A stretch of 64,000 bases of DNA from contig OZ345373.1 of NCBI GenBank assembly GCA_977006965.1, positions 1,674,001-1,738,000 of the forward strand, written 5' to 3'. Under the pieces are notes generated by a model that saw nothing but the letters and a program-made list of their open reading frames with translations, made no database searches and was not told the DNA's origin. The translations under genes and the position numbers were made by a program. Source of the stretch: Phymatolithon calcareum. Lineage: Eukaryota > Rhodophyta > Florideophyceae > Hapalidiales. This document shows positions 1 through 9,165 of this stretch, in pieces; within the stretch, counting starts at the first letter, position 1, and each line of letters begins with the position of its first letter.

Positions 1-73
1 AGAAGGGCACACAAGCTTCGATACAACCTTAAGAAGCTCTAAACACCCTCTTCCGAGCACTCTCGTCTAAATC

Positions 74-685
74 TTACAGGGCCCTTGAGGCCAAACATCG
101 CACCGCGAACTTGATGTCATCACGCCCGACCGCGAGCCGAATACGTGCGCTTATTGGGTGCCAAGGTACAAGCGGAAGTTCTATACCCGTTTTAGGAACG
201 ATTTTACTCTCAGTTGTGGAAACTTCGCACTCTAAACGGAGACTTTTTATCCTAGAATTGTGGTATTGGACTTCATTCGAAGTACGATTTCGTGGTAATG
301 ATGTTTCCCCAAGGTACCAGCGAAAACTTGCTGCTTGGACGTCCGCTAAGATGAGAAGAAAGGGACGAAAAGAGACAACAGTGACAGAGCCTATTAAGTT
401 TTTCGAAATACTCGTCCTCATGGCAAGAGTTGAGTTCGATGCTGCGAGCGCTTTCTGGAAGTCTACCAGGCCGAAGAAGTATCTCCCCGGCCCTTCTTCT
501 TCCAAAACAGAGATGCCGGTGGCCGAACACCTCCGGTTGATTTCATGCAGAGTGCAATCAAGTGAATTAGGCGACATATACTCTGCGCAGTACCGCTGGT
601 CACCTCGGTCAAGATATTGTCGATCCCACGAATGACCACAGAAAGCACACTGTGTCAAAGAGATTTTGAAGGCGAGATGGCCCAC
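74..685 (-). CDS. Cys/His-rich hypothetical ORF in TIR element copy A
   Basis: I do not recognise this protein. The open frame begins at a GTG codon (685) but stays open further upstream with no ATG, so a spliced 5' exon is possible. The N-terminal part is rich in Cys and His, including CAFCGHSW and, upstream of the GTG, the spacing HNCHSVGH. That would suit a small zinc-binding fold. The rest has no motif I can name. An identical ORF lies in copy B at 7321-7932. A 174-residue ORF overlaps it on the plus strand and is equally open, so the coding strand is not certain. The minus strand is preferred because of the Cys/His pattern and the signal-peptide-like ORF upstream at 862-1065. Confidence 0.3.
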   Translation of the reverse strand: MGHLAFKISLTQCAFCGHSWDRQYLDRGDQRYCAEYMSPNSLDCTLHEINRRCSATGISVLEEEGPGRYFFGLVDFQKALAASNSTLAMRTSISKNLIGSVTVVSFRPFLLILADVQAASFRWYLGETSLPRNRTSNEVQYHNSRIKSLRLECEVSTTESKIVPKTGIELPLVPWHPISARIRLAVGRDDIKFAVRCLASRAL

Positions 686-861
686 GGAATGACAGTTATG
701 CGCTGTCTTGTGACGGCGGCGTATGCCGGTATAAGGCGCATTGCATGTGCGGATTCATACTTGGTGTGTGCTGACTCTGCAGAGATTCAACAAGTGCGCC
801 TATAGTTCATAGGGGCCATCTAACTCTTCTGGCGATTTTCTAGGTTGTTAGCTAGCTGTTA

Positions 862-1065
862 TTATTTGATGACCATGCAGAGTGTCAGCAGCACATGGCA
901 CAGTGAAGGTTTTGTGAAGTACCGGGAGAGCAAGTCATAGAGAGCATTTGACACGCGCATTACTTGTCGACGTTCAGTCGCGCCATAGATTACATTTGCA
1001 TTCGAGAGCAGTGTTGGACGCCACGTTACCCCTAAGGAAAGTAAAAGGATGATTGCAGAGGTCAT
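862..1065 (-). CDS. short ORF with hydrophobic N-terminus (TIR element copy A)
   Basis: A 67-residue ORF from an ATG at 1065. The first ~20 residues (MTSAIILLLSLGVTW...) are hydrophobic like a signal peptide or a membrane anchor. It lies upstream of the Cys/His-rich ORF at 74-685 on the same strand and could be its first exon. No clear GT-AG pair joining the frames could be fixed by eye. The copy-B equivalent is 8109-8312. Confidence 0.25.
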   Translation of the reverse strand: MTSAIILLLSLGVTWRPTLLSNANVIYGATERRQVMRVSNALYDLLSRYFTKPSLCHVLLTLCMVIK

Positions 1066-1530
1066 GATGACTCCTTTTGTTTTGCAAAACAACTGCAGAG
1101 TTTGAAAATGCAAGACCTCGACCATTGTGTTCTCACAATGTAATACGCTAGATAATGCCACAATATACATTTGAGACATTTCTACTGTTAGGAACTGCTT
1201 CACTAAGCATGCTGAAGACATCTATAAGCTTGGCGCTGTTGATGCTCTTGATAGCGAGTAACATTCATGAACAAAAAATTGAATGAATCTCCTCCCTCAA
1301 TTGAGGGTAAATTTCCGGCACATAGACACTGGAGATGCCGCTTATAATATGTTCGCGTACGAGGCATATATTCTTCTGAATCATAAGTTAGAGCTATTTA
1401 AAGTTGGAACGAATCTTGAGTGGTTTTGGCAATTAAATGTTCCGAAGAGGCAAATCTCTATCGAATGGCTTCGTCGACCCAGCAGTGCTTAGTCATATTC
1501 CGAAGTCGAAGGATTGGAAACCCCTCGTAA

Positions 1531-1983
1531 TTGGCAACCGATGAAATTCTAATAAGATGCACAGCAGAGTTTCTCGGTACAACAATTGACGAGAATGGAA
1601 TTCATGATGACAGGCTTCTAGAGCGATTCAAAGGCACAGGCACAAAAGTGCAGCTTATGAGCACCCTAGACATGACATGGAGGCGATACAGCACAGAGGA
1701 AAGCATCGGGCTTTTTAAGGCAGTTGTCAGGCCAGCGTGTGAGTGCATTACATTTTTTGCACGAAATACAATCCGCGTATCGAAAGAAGCAGTGAAATTC
1801 AAAAGGACACAGTTTGAAGAGTGGACAGAGCGTCACTGGATAAGTCTAATGATTCTATGTAAGATAGATCCAGGACATGGACAACACCTGCACTCGAAGG
1901 TAAGACAAAGATTGCGAAAGGTATTGGAAGAGACAGAAGACGTTGGGACAGAGCTGGAACCCGAAACGCCTTACTGCATATGA
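1531..1983 (+). pseudogene. LINE family E reverse-transcriptase C-terminal remnant
   Basis: The 150-residue frame holds the post-catalytic region of a non-LTR reverse transcriptase. It reads FLGTTIDENGI (the usual YLG-x-G step after the palm), then a basic helix, then FKAVVRPACECITFF, which corresponds to the K-x-LI-x-P-x-WEYA segment seen in the intact LINEs of this window. The catalytic FADD box is absent and the upstream sequence (1283-1530) is scrambled by stops, so this is a decayed fragment. It sits directly right of the TIR element, and the preceding ~200 bp may belong to the same LINE. Confidence 0.5.
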
Positions 1984-2239
1984 GAATCGAACAATTTTCC
2001 AAGTATGCTCTCCCCCACCAAGAAAGAAAGAAAGTTATTATTGAATATATCATAAGGAGCGTACCTGAGTTCTCGTGCGAAGACAATTCTCCGAAATGGT
2101 TTCAGGATTCAGGGAAGGGATAATCGTCACAGGACTGCTTCTAAAGCCTCGAGTTGATATCGGCAATGAAGCAGTACAGGTAACTAAGGATTACTAATAT
2201 TAGTGTATATCAATTCTGGAACATATCCTGTCGGGATGT

Positions 2240-2600
2240 GTAAGGATTTATTTAAAAGCTCCCAACGCCTCACCTAGGAGTAACAGGGCTTGCTTTCCGA
2301 ACCGTTTTCTAATTCAGCGTAGTCTGGTCACTCTTGACCTCCTTAATTCGAATTTCTCTACTAACAAGTGCACGTGTGAGTCGTTTGCATTCATCTTCCA
2401 CATCAAGGCCCACCTGCGCTGATGATAAAATGTTTTATATTCTGTGGGGAAGCAAAAGGCTAGCTGAGGTCCGAACTGATTCATTCACATCTGACAGGAG
2501 GTAGGCTGTATCCTGTTCGTCTAAAGTAAGACGTAGCCGATGAAGCTCTGACCGCGTCTTCGCTACACTGGAGCGGCTTACAAATAAGATTCACAAAAGA
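2240..2600 (-). mobile_element. LINE family C 3'-end fragment
   Basis: The start reads TTTATTTAAAAGCTCCCAACG, the complement of the family C 3' terminus GGGAGCTTTTAAAATAAA. Inside it the minus strand encodes the end of the family C protein (EDECKRLTRALVSREIRI, stop near the 3' end). The element is 5'-truncated like most copies. The stretch 1984-2240 between this and the family E remnant shows nothing I recognise. Confidence 0.7.
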
Positions 2601-2812
2601 ATTTGATCACGCAAAATGAAGATCTTGCGAGCCTGAAGGCGCTTGAATACGAATTTTTCCTCAAACATGCAATCCATACGAAATGTCAATTTTATTTCAC
2701 GGCATCTAGTAAAACTTAAACCACGTTCTGACGAGCTTCGTTCTGAACATGGAACTCATATTAGAAGTGTAATAAAGCTTGAGAGCCATATTACGTGGAT
2801 TACTAAGTGTCG

Positions 2813-3964
2813 CTATATCTTGCGGCGAGAAACAGTCCCAGAAACAAAACTCGATCCAGATCCAAGACCAAAAGTAGTGCCTCCAGCCACACCCTCTGTA
2901 CCCGCTCCGGTAAAGGTGCTACCCGCATCTGATACGAAGTCTGAGTTACCCGATCCCTGAGCAACACCATCACCTCCAGCGGTACCATCAGCTGACCCAG
3001 TACCGTTGAGAGAAGCGGCCAGAGCGCCTGCACCCACAGCAGTGGAAGTACTACCCGCATTTGCTGCCGCATTGGGCGCTGAAGTTCCTGGCACAGTCCC
3101 AACACCTCCGACAACGACGTTTCCAAAAGACGTAGCCGTTCCGGAGCCAAGACTAGATCCGACGAGGGAGCCTTGGCGAGAGACAGTACCAGCGACAAAA
3201 CTTGATCCAGATCCAAGTCCAAACGTCGCACCTCCAACAACACCTGACGTTCCTCCAACGCCGCCATTTGTACCGGACCCAGTGCTGAAGTCAGAGCTTC
3301 CAGCGCCCTCGGCAACGCCATCTCCTCCAGCAACTCCATTGAGAGAACCAGGACCATTCAGAGAAGCAGCAAGAGCACCGGCACCAACAGCCTTTGAATT
3401 ACTACCGGACTGAGCTCCTCCAGTGCTTGCGGAAACATTCGGGAGTGTCGCGACGCCTCCGGATATCGCATTCCCAAAGGATGTGCTAGTTCCCGAGCCA
3501 GCACTGGATCCAACAAGACTGCCCAGACGAGATACAGTACCTGAGACAAAGCTGGATCCTGATCCCGATCCAAAAGTGGCACCGCCGGTAAACCCGTTGG
3601 TACCCGCTCCGCCTAGAGCGCTACCCACATCGGATGTGAAATCAGTGGCTCCGGATCCCTCAGCAACTCCATCACCTCCAGCAGTACCATCAACAGATCC
3701 GGTACCGTTCAGAGTAGCAGCAAGTGCACCGGCACCGACTGCTGCTGCAACACTGCCGGCCTCCGCCGCAGCGCTTGTTCCGGAAAGTCCTGGGGAAGCT
3801 CCAGCGCCGCCAACAACGACTTTCCCGAACGAGGTGGCCTTTCCCGACCCAACACTAGATCCGACGAGAGTTCCTTGGCGAGAAGCGACGGGAATGGAGA
3901 GAACGGATGTAGCAGCGAAAGCAATGAATACAGCAGAGGCGATGTAAGCGAAATTCATTGTCAT
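2813..3964 (-). CDS. secreted glycine/serine-rich repeat protein, cysteine-free
   Basis: A 383-residue ORF from ATG 3964. The first ~23 residues (MTMNFAYIASAVFIAFAATS...) form a typical signal peptide ending near LSIPVASRQ. The mature protein consists of three tandem repeats of about 110-118 residues. Each opens with GS-LVGSS-GSG-TSFGN, passes through VGAGALAASLNG and GGDGVAEG, and closes with SGSSFVSGTVSR. There are no cysteines. The sequence is Gly/Ser/Ala/Thr-rich and probably extended and extracellular (wall or matrix), which is inference. It shares its closing motif with the smaller gene at 5374-5772. A TATA-like box lies ~90 bp upstream. The overlapping plus-strand proline-rich ORFs are shadows of the repeats. 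Confidence 0.8.
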   Translation of the reverse strand: MTMNFAYIASAVFIAFAATSVLSIPVASRQGTLVGSSVGSGKATSFGKVVVGGAGASPGLSGTSAAAEAGSVAAAVGAGALAATLNGTGSVDGTAGGDGVAEGSGATDFTSDVGSALGGAGTNGFTGGATFGSGSGSSFVSGTVSRLGSLVGSSAGSGTSTSFGNAISGGVATLPNVSASTGGAQSGSNSKAVGAGALAASLNGPGSLNGVAGGDGVAEGAGSSDFSTGSGTNGGVGGTSGVVGGATFGLGSGSSFVAGTVSRQGSLVGSSLGSGTATSFGNVVVGGVGTVPGTSAPNAAANAGSTSTAVGAGALAASLNGTGSADGTAGGDGVAQGSGNSDFVSDAGSTFTGAGTEGVAGGTTFGLGSGSSFVSGTVSRRKI

Positions 3965-4053
3965 AGGTTGCAGTTGTGGGTGTTCGGATTGTTATATTGT
4001 TGGGTTCTTGTTCAATTTGTGTGAGTTCTGCTCCCTACCGGAGGTGATCTTCT

Positions 4054-4063
4054 CCTTTTGTAG
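4054..4063 (-). promoter_or_regulatory. TATA-like box of the repeat-protein gene
   Basis: On the minus strand the sequence reads CTACAAAAGG about 90 bp upstream of ATG 3964. The glycine-rich gene at 31282 has CATAAAAGG at a similar distance. Prediction from sequence and spacing only. Confidence 0.35.
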
Positions 4064-5262
4064 TGGATCACGAGGAGCTCTATCTAATTTTCGTTAAGAA
4101 TTCGAGCTTATCTCTCGCAAATAAGAAATCATAGCTTTCTGATCTACAACCTTAGGACTACACGGTTGGCATTGAATAACATGTCCTGGCGCGCCTTGTC
4201 AATGGGAGATCCGCCAAAAAAACATTTTCTGACTGTTTGTTTACAGGATTACACAGTGTGATTAGTTTTCGCCACCTTCTTGAACTAGAACGCAAACTGC
4301 TTTCTACATGAGGACAAAATCAAAAGTGCCAAGAACATGAAGGTTTTTCATAAGAGCTCGTGCGAAATAGGCTTTCTCAGTTGCTGCTTACATTCGAGCA
4401 CCTTCTCTTCCATTCAGAGTAATATGGCAGATTTTGAATCATTAATTTAACTCCAATTTCAAGAGCTCTCGTCAAGGGATACTTCTTGGCCGCTATACAA
4501 GAATTGAATTTAGACAGGATTCCTTGTCAAAAGAGATCAGAGAGAACAATAATCTCAATTAGGTCTCCGTTTTCTTTCTCTCAATCTTTAATGATCTTGT
4601 TATTGTCCGACAGATTAGTTTCAATGACTTCCCGAGCTTCTTTGAGTGACTATTATGGAAATAGAAAGACCGAGTTTTACTACTCAACGTAAGCGAGACT
4701 GTGATGGATATTGAATGCATGACGTTCGTCTTGGTACAGCTATCTCGTGATATCAAAATATTTGATCTTGCAGAGAGGTTTCATGCTGGTGAATGTACTA
4801 TGACGGTGATCACAATTTCGCAGAATCACGTCGAGTTCAGTACATATGAACGGCAAAAATGATTGTATCACTGGAATTTCTTGAGCAGAGACGCTCAGTA
4901 AGCCTCTAGAATGTCTCAGTTCTGTTCTCAGATTTTGGATACCTGGCAGCGCTGAGTGACCTGCTGGAAACGCACATGAGCTGTGTGAGAAATTGATTAT
5001 CAAAATCGATTAGAAAGCATCCTACTAGAGCTTGAAACGCAGTCGCACGTAGAGAATAAGCAGAAAGAGCCTGAATCAAAGGCTCAGTAATGGCGGATGC
5101 GAGATTCTGTAATTTCAATTTTGCTACTGAACGGCGTTCAAAAGACAATGGCGCTCTCTTAAGACTGTAAGTCTTCACGACTTCTGCCATTGCCATAGTA
5201 CAACGTATGGTGCTCCCATTCTACTTTCAATTCTCAAATGTATTGACACCATCGAGACACCC
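4064..5262. other. intergenic, no gene recognised
   Basis: AT-rich sequence separates two divergently placed glycine-rich genes (2813-3964 minus, 5374-5772 plus). Several ORFs of 60-96 codons cross it on both strands, but none carries a motif, a sensible start context or a composition different from the background. Confidence 0.5.
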
Positions 5263-5270
5263 CATAAAAT
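5263..5270 (+). promoter_or_regulatory. TATA-like box of the small glycine-rich gene
   Basis: CATAAAAT lies ~105 bp upstream of ATG 5374, matching the position and form of the boxes ahead of the other glycine-rich genes. Confidence 0.35.
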
Positions 5271-5373
5271 GTTTATGTGTGTCAGCAATCGTGTTGTCCA
5301 GATTGAATACGAGGCGAGTACTAACCATGTTTGCACGAGAAGTTTGACTCTTGCTAGACTCCTACTTGCGAAA

Positions 5374-5772
5374 ATGATGAAAGGTTCTCTTATCGGCCTC
5401 ATTTTGTTCCTCGGAATGGCACCGTCGCTGCCGTCTACGCCCGTCTCTGCTCGGCAAGCCAGCACCAGCTTCGGTCATGGATATGGTGGCGGCAATGGAT
5501 ATTCTTCAAGCGCAGGTACCGGAGCAAACGGAACAGTCTCTCAGACGAGCACAAAGTCTTCTGGAGGAGGCAAAGGGACGATCCAAGGAACGCTCTACGC
5601 TCCAGGGTCGTATCAGGGAACAACAGGAGGTCATGGCGTTGGTGAAGCTTTTGCCGTTTCTACATTTAGCGTTGGTGGCAAATCCCCCGCTCAAGGCATG
5701 TCTTCCTCCTTCTCCTACGGGGGTGGTGGAGGATCAGGTTCCGTTACTGGAACTGTAACAAAAACCGGCTAA
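5374..5772 (+). CDS. small secreted glycine-rich protein, cysteine-free
   Basis: A 132-residue protein beginning MMKGSLIGLILFLG. The start at 5374 is chosen over the longer frame because the hydrophobic signal peptide begins exactly there and a TATA-like box lies ~105 bp upstream. Cleavage is likely near VSARQ. The mature part is Gly/Ser-rich, with TSFGHGYGGG, GTIQGTLYAPGSY and GGHGVGEAFA blocks, and ends SGSVTGTVTKTG. The TSFG, GGxGVxE and SGTV elements recur in the three-repeat protein at 2813-3964, so this looks like a single-unit relative. No cysteines. An extracellular structural role is inferred from composition only. Confidence 0.75.
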   Translation: MMKGSLIGLILFLGMAPSLPSTPVSARQASTSFGHGYGGGNGYSSSAGTGANGTVSQTSTKSSGGGKGTIQGTLYAPGSYQGTTGGHGVGEAFAVSTFSVGGKSPAQGMSSSFSYGGGGGSGSVTGTVTKTG

Positions 5773-5879
5773 AAGCTGTAACAATGCGACCAGGCACAGA
5801 GTTTATACCACTCATCTCATCACCAATTGGTTAGCCAACCACATTTTCATAAAACTGAAATTAATCGCTATCTCTTTCT

Positions 5880-6601
5880 CGTTAGTTTGCCTACATACGC
5901 GCAGTTATGGCCGGAAAAGCAGGCACCTCGCGCCGTGGTCGAAGTCCATTCAAGCGCATGTGGATCAGGTAGAAGGACTGTTCTACTCCCTTATATTTGG
6001 CCATTTTGCTGAGCGGAATAATGATCGAATGCGAACGCTATGCAGAATCACAACACCAGAGCTGAGGCGCAAGGCGCTACGACTCCTGTATGCAAACCGA
6101 GCCTGGAGAGAAGCAGAACTACGAGGGCAAAGATGAGGACTTAGCACAGGCACAGAGGGACATTCGATACTTACAAGAGCACGAACTGTTGAACGTCCCA
6201 GCGAAGAGGGCCGTGGAAGGAAAGGTCACCCACAAGGGTGAAAAATTGCGAATCTATTGGGCATGGAGCGAGACGGAGAAGGCCAAAAAACGCAAAATCG
6301 CCGTGGCTATGAGCAAGAATCCGAACCCCGTAGTCAAAATCAAGTCGAGGAAACACAGACTTTGGGCAGTCAAATGGTTTTTCGGCCGCTTCCCTCCGCG
6401 AAATCCCTCGGCATATATCGACAACTACGACAAACTAGCAGCGATGCAGCTGGAAACCCTTCAACGCAACCTAACGCAGCCGCAGATGAATGATAGGACA
6501 GAAGAGGAAGTGAAAGAAGCGATGGACAAACTAATGATGCTAGAAAACGAGATACAAGAGGAGATGATGATGATGGAGGCGATATGCTGTAGTCTGCCCT
6601 A
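5880..6601 (+). pseudogene. LINE family D, 5'-truncated and interrupted
   Basis: The frames read QVEGLFYSLIFGHFAE (post-RT region), then after a frameshift near 6120 a 170-codon ORF (6090-6602). That ORF carries KHRLWAVKWFFGRFPP and a Met-rich helical tail. This is the C-terminal domain shared by the LINEs of this window. The 5' limit is uncertain. The 3' side is interrupted at 6602 by TIR element copy B and resumes at 8577 with the family's 3' tail, so the element predates the TIR insertion. Confidence 0.7.
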
Positions 6602-7001
6602 GTGTCTATTTTACGAACCCCCACAATTGAAGGTATTTCCCTCAATTGAGGGGCGATTTGAAAGCTTGAAAATATCTATAAAGCAAATTCAAAACAGATC
6701 GCTCACGCCATATTCGTAAAGCCTAGCTCATCTTCTGTGCGAGGAGTATCCACAATACTACTTTAAATTCGCTTCGTTCTGCGCTAGAAACGAAAATATG
6801 TTGGTCACTCAGACGTACCAGACCTGCCATTCCAGGAGAAAAACATCGGCCGCGCGAGGTCGGTACATCAGTACACACCAATGCAGCATCTGCAAGCGGT
6901 CTTGCAGAGTGCTCCAGACTATACGGAGCCATTTCGAAGTTGAAAAAGGTGAGTGATATGGTTCAGAATGTACTCGGGGAAAAATCAATGGTCGCGCGAG
7001 C

Positions 7002-7289
7002 ATGTCACGTCGCGTGAAATGGGTTCTGATTCGTAATCCATTGAAGAAGACTAAGATTAAGACAGTCCACATTGTCAACGTCAAGGCAGAGAACGCTGAC
7101 GATGACATTACAGACGCTGAGCAGCTTGAACCGAAGCAGCACCGGCAAAAGCGCGGTACCGCCCAGGCCTGCTTACAGTGTTCATCCTTGCCAATCTTCA
7201 TCGCGAAACGCCTGTTTATTGTCTACAGTCGCGATCACATACTCCTCAGAAGGGCACACAAGCTTCGATACAACCTTAAGAAGCTCTAA
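7002..7289 (+). CDS. short basic ORF inside TIR element copy B
   Basis: A 95-codon plus-strand ORF from an ATG at 7002. It encodes a lysine/arginine-rich N-terminus, a short acidic stretch (ENADDDITDAEQLEPKQ) and a basic tail. I do not recognise it. It overlaps the start of the segment shared with copy A. Other overlapping ORFs on both strands weaken the case for coding. Confidence 0.2.
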   Translation: MSRRVKWVLIRNPLKKTKIKTVHIVNVKAENADDDITDAEQLEPKQHRQKRGTAQACLQCSSLPIFIAKRLFIVYSRDHILLRRAHKLRYNLKKL

Positions 7290-7320
7290 ACACCCTCTTC
7301 CGAGCACTCTCGTCTAAATC

Positions 7321-7932
7321 TTACAGGGCCCTTGAGGCCAAACATCGCACCGCGAACTTGATGTCATCACGCCCGACCGCGAGCCGAATACGTGCGCTTA
7401 TTGGGTGCCAAGGTACAAGCGGAAGTTCTATACCCGTTTTAGGAACGATTTTACTCTCAGTTGTGGAAACTTCGCACTCTAAACGGAGACTTTTTATCCT
7501 AGAATTGTGGTATTGGACTTCATTCGAAGTACGATTTCGTGGTAATGATGTTTCCCCAAGGTACCAGCGAAAACTTGCTGCTTGGACGTCCGCTAAGATG
7601 AGAAGAAAGGGACGAAAAGAGACAACAGTGACAGAGCCTATTAAGTTTTTCGAAATACTCGTCCTCATGGCAAGAGTTGAGTTCGATGCTGCGAGCGCTT
7701 TCTGGAAGTCTACCAGGCCGAAGAAGTATCTCCCCGGCCCTTCTTCTTCCAAAACAGAGATGCCGGTGGCCGAACACCTCCGGTTGATTTCATGCAGAGT
7801 GCAATCAAGTGAATTAGGCGACATATACTCTGCGCAGTACCGCTGGTCACCTCGGTCAAGATATTGTCGATCCCACGAATGACCACAGAAAGCACACTGT
7901 GTCAAAGAGATTTTGAAGGCGAGATGGCCCAC
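7321..7932 (-). CDS. Cys/His-rich hypothetical ORF in TIR element copy B
   Basis: Same 203-codon frame as 74-685, with identical predicted protein. The frame is open ~70 bp beyond the GTG and contains more Cys/His residues there, which favours a spliced upstream exon over a true GTG start. The predicted product has a CxxCxH group near its start and no identifiable catalytic motif. It may be a captured host gene or an accessory transposon protein. Confidence 0.3.
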   Translation of the reverse strand: MGHLAFKISLTQCAFCGHSWDRQYLDRGDQRYCAEYMSPNSLDCTLHEINRRCSATGISVLEEEGPGRYFFGLVDFQKALAASNSTLAMRTSISKNLIGSVTVVSFRPFLLILADVQAASFRWYLGETSLPRNRTSNEVQYHNSRIKSLRLECEVSTTESKIVPKTGIELPLVPWHPISARIRLAVGRDDIKFAVRCLASRAL

Positions 7933-8108
7933 GGAATGACAGTTATGCGCTGTCTTGTGACGGCGGCGTATGCCGGTATAAGGCGCATTGCATGTGCGGA
8001 TTCATACTTGGTGTGTGCTGACTCTGCAGAGATTCAACAAGTGCGCCTATAGTTCATAGGGGCCATCTAACTCTTCTGGCGATTTTCTAGGTTGTTAGCT
8101 AGCTGTTA

Positions 8109-8312
8109 TTATTTGATGACCATGCAGAGTGTCAGCAGCACATGGCACAGTGAAGGTTTTGTGAAGTACCGGGAGAGCAAGTCATAGAGAGCATTTGACA
8201 CGCGCATTACTTGTCGACGTTCAGTCGCGCCATAGATTACATTTGCATTCGAGAGCAGTGTTGGACGCCACGTTACCCCTAAGGAAAGTAAAAGGATGAT
8301 TGCAGAGGTCAT
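8109..8312 (-). CDS. short ORF with hydrophobic N-terminus (TIR element copy B)
   Basis: Copy-B counterpart of 862-1065: 67 residues from ATG 8312 with a signal-peptide-like start. It lies 5' of the Cys/His-rich ORF on the same strand. Confidence 0.25.
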   Translation of the reverse strand: MTSAIILLLSLGVTWRPTLLSNANVIYGATERRQVMRVSNALYDLLSRYFTKPSLCHVLLTLCMVIK

Positions 8313-8576
8313 GATGACTCCTTTTGTTTTGCAAAACAACTGCAGAGTTTGAAAATGCAAGACCTCGACCATTGTGTTCTCACAATGTAATACGCTTGAT
8401 AATGCCACAATATACATTTGAGACATTTCTACTGTTAGGAACTGCTTCACTAAGCATGCTGAAGACATCTATAAGCTTGGCGCTGTTGATGCTCTTGATA
8501 GCGAGTAACATTCATGAGCAGAAAATTAAATGAATCTCTTCCCTCAATTGAGGCAAAATTTCCGTAAAATAGACAC

Positions 8577-8655
8577 TAGAAGGGTTACAGCGCAATGCGA
8601 AGCTTTTCTGGTGTCGGCGTACGCCGGCGTTGAGGGCTTCTAAAATAAAAACCTA
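8577..8655 (+). mobile_element. LINE family D 3' tail
   Basis: This is the continuation of the LINE at 5880-6601 after the TIR element. It ends GTTGAGGGCTTCTAAAATAAAAACC, a short A-rich terminus. An inverted copy of the same tail lies at 8963-9070. Confidence 0.6.
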
Positions 8656-8795
8656 CAATTCCCTTCCCCCCCTGGATTTGTCTTTAGTACGAAAAGAGAA
8701 AACTCGCATATGGGTAGTGGTGGGATGGTCCGCCGAGAAACAGGCCTCCTTCCCGTTTCATTTTCAGTGATTGCGAAGGGAGCTGAGATGGGATA

Positions 8796-8880
8796 TTTGA
8801 TGATTTTATTTTGAGAGCTCTCAAAGCATCACCTTGGAGTAGCGGGGCAGCTGTAGAGAAGTGCTTATTAAGATCCCGGT
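8796..8880 (-). mobile_element. LINE family C 3'-tail fragment
   Basis: TTTTATTTTGAGAGCTCTCAAAGC followed by a GGAGTAGCGGGGCAGC block matches the family C 3' terminus on the minus strand. It is very short, with no coding part. Confidence 0.5.
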
Positions 8881-8962
8881 ACAAAGGGTCAAGGCACCTT
8901 CAGACACGGTATGCGTACAAGCATTGCACCTTTTCAGCAGCGAAGCGAGCGCTCCTGTCATA

Positions 8963-9070
8963 GGGGAAATTGTAAGTTTTTATTTTAGAAGCCCTCAACG
9001 CCAGAGTCGCCGACACCAGAGCAGCTTCCCATGTCCTACTTTCGCATTGTCTAAAAACATCGCATCACAC
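8963..9070 (-). mobile_element. LINE family D 3'-tail fragment, inverted
   Basis: TTTTTATTTTAGAAGCCCTCAACG is the complement of the tail at 8577-8655. The similarity runs through the CGCCGACACCAGA block and is cut at 9071 by the hAT left end. Confidence 0.55.
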
Positions 9071-9165
9071 CAAAGCATTGGAATTATTTATTTATTTTTA
9101 TTCTTTTCTCGCGCAGTGTCGAGAATAAAATATCAAGCTGTTGAACCCAGGAGCAATAAATTATT
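9071..9165 (-). mobile_element. hAT element A, left end (split by a LINE)
   Basis: It begins CAAAGCATTGGAATTATT and closely matches the left end of the intact hAT element at 42600. It continues after the LINE insertion at 16072. The 12-bp sequence CAATAAATTATT (9154-9165) recurs at 16072-16083 as the LINE target duplication. Confidence 0.75.

Larger units (their letters stand above)
1..1329. mobile_element. TIR element, copy A (left end outside window)
   Basis: This segment repeats 7248-8576 at an offset of 7247 bp. I could find only about one mismatch over the first ~1.26 kb. It ends with a subterminal palindrome CCCTCAATTGAGGG and the terminal bases TAGACAC. The right terminus of copy B is the inverse of its left terminus (GTGTCTATTTTACG), so this is a DNA-transposon-like unit. 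No recognisable transposase is encoded, so it is probably non-autonomous or carries captured sequence. The left end lies outside the window. Confidence 0.75.
6602..8576. mobile_element. TIR element, copy B (complete, ~1975 bp)
   Basis: The left end is GTGTCTATTTTACG and the right end is its inverse (CGTAAAATAGACAC). Both ends carry a subterminal CCCTCAATTGAGG(G) palindrome within ~40 bp. It is flanked by TA on both sides (6600-6601, 8577-8578), consistent with a TA target duplication, although CTAG is an alternative because the flanks are palindromic. It splits a family D LINE. It carries the same two minus-strand ORFs as copy A and a short plus-strand ORF (7002-7289). No DDE transposase was recognised. 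Confidence 0.8.

Noticed and set aside
111-635. 174-codon plus ORF in the TIR element (repeated at 7358-7882)
   Set aside because: It overlaps the minus-strand Cys/His-rich frame. Its conservation follows from the copies being nearly identical, so it is not evidence of coding. Kept only as an alternative.
3006-3947. Plus-strand Pro/Ala-rich ORFs
   Set aside because: Antisense shadows of the three-repeat secreted protein, which has the signal peptide and upstream box.
1-8576. LTR retrotransposon with 1.3-kb LTRs enclosing 1330-7247
   Set aside because: The repeat has inverted termini and a unique 600-bp left part in copy B. The interval between copies holds LINE debris and host-like genes, not gag-pol.
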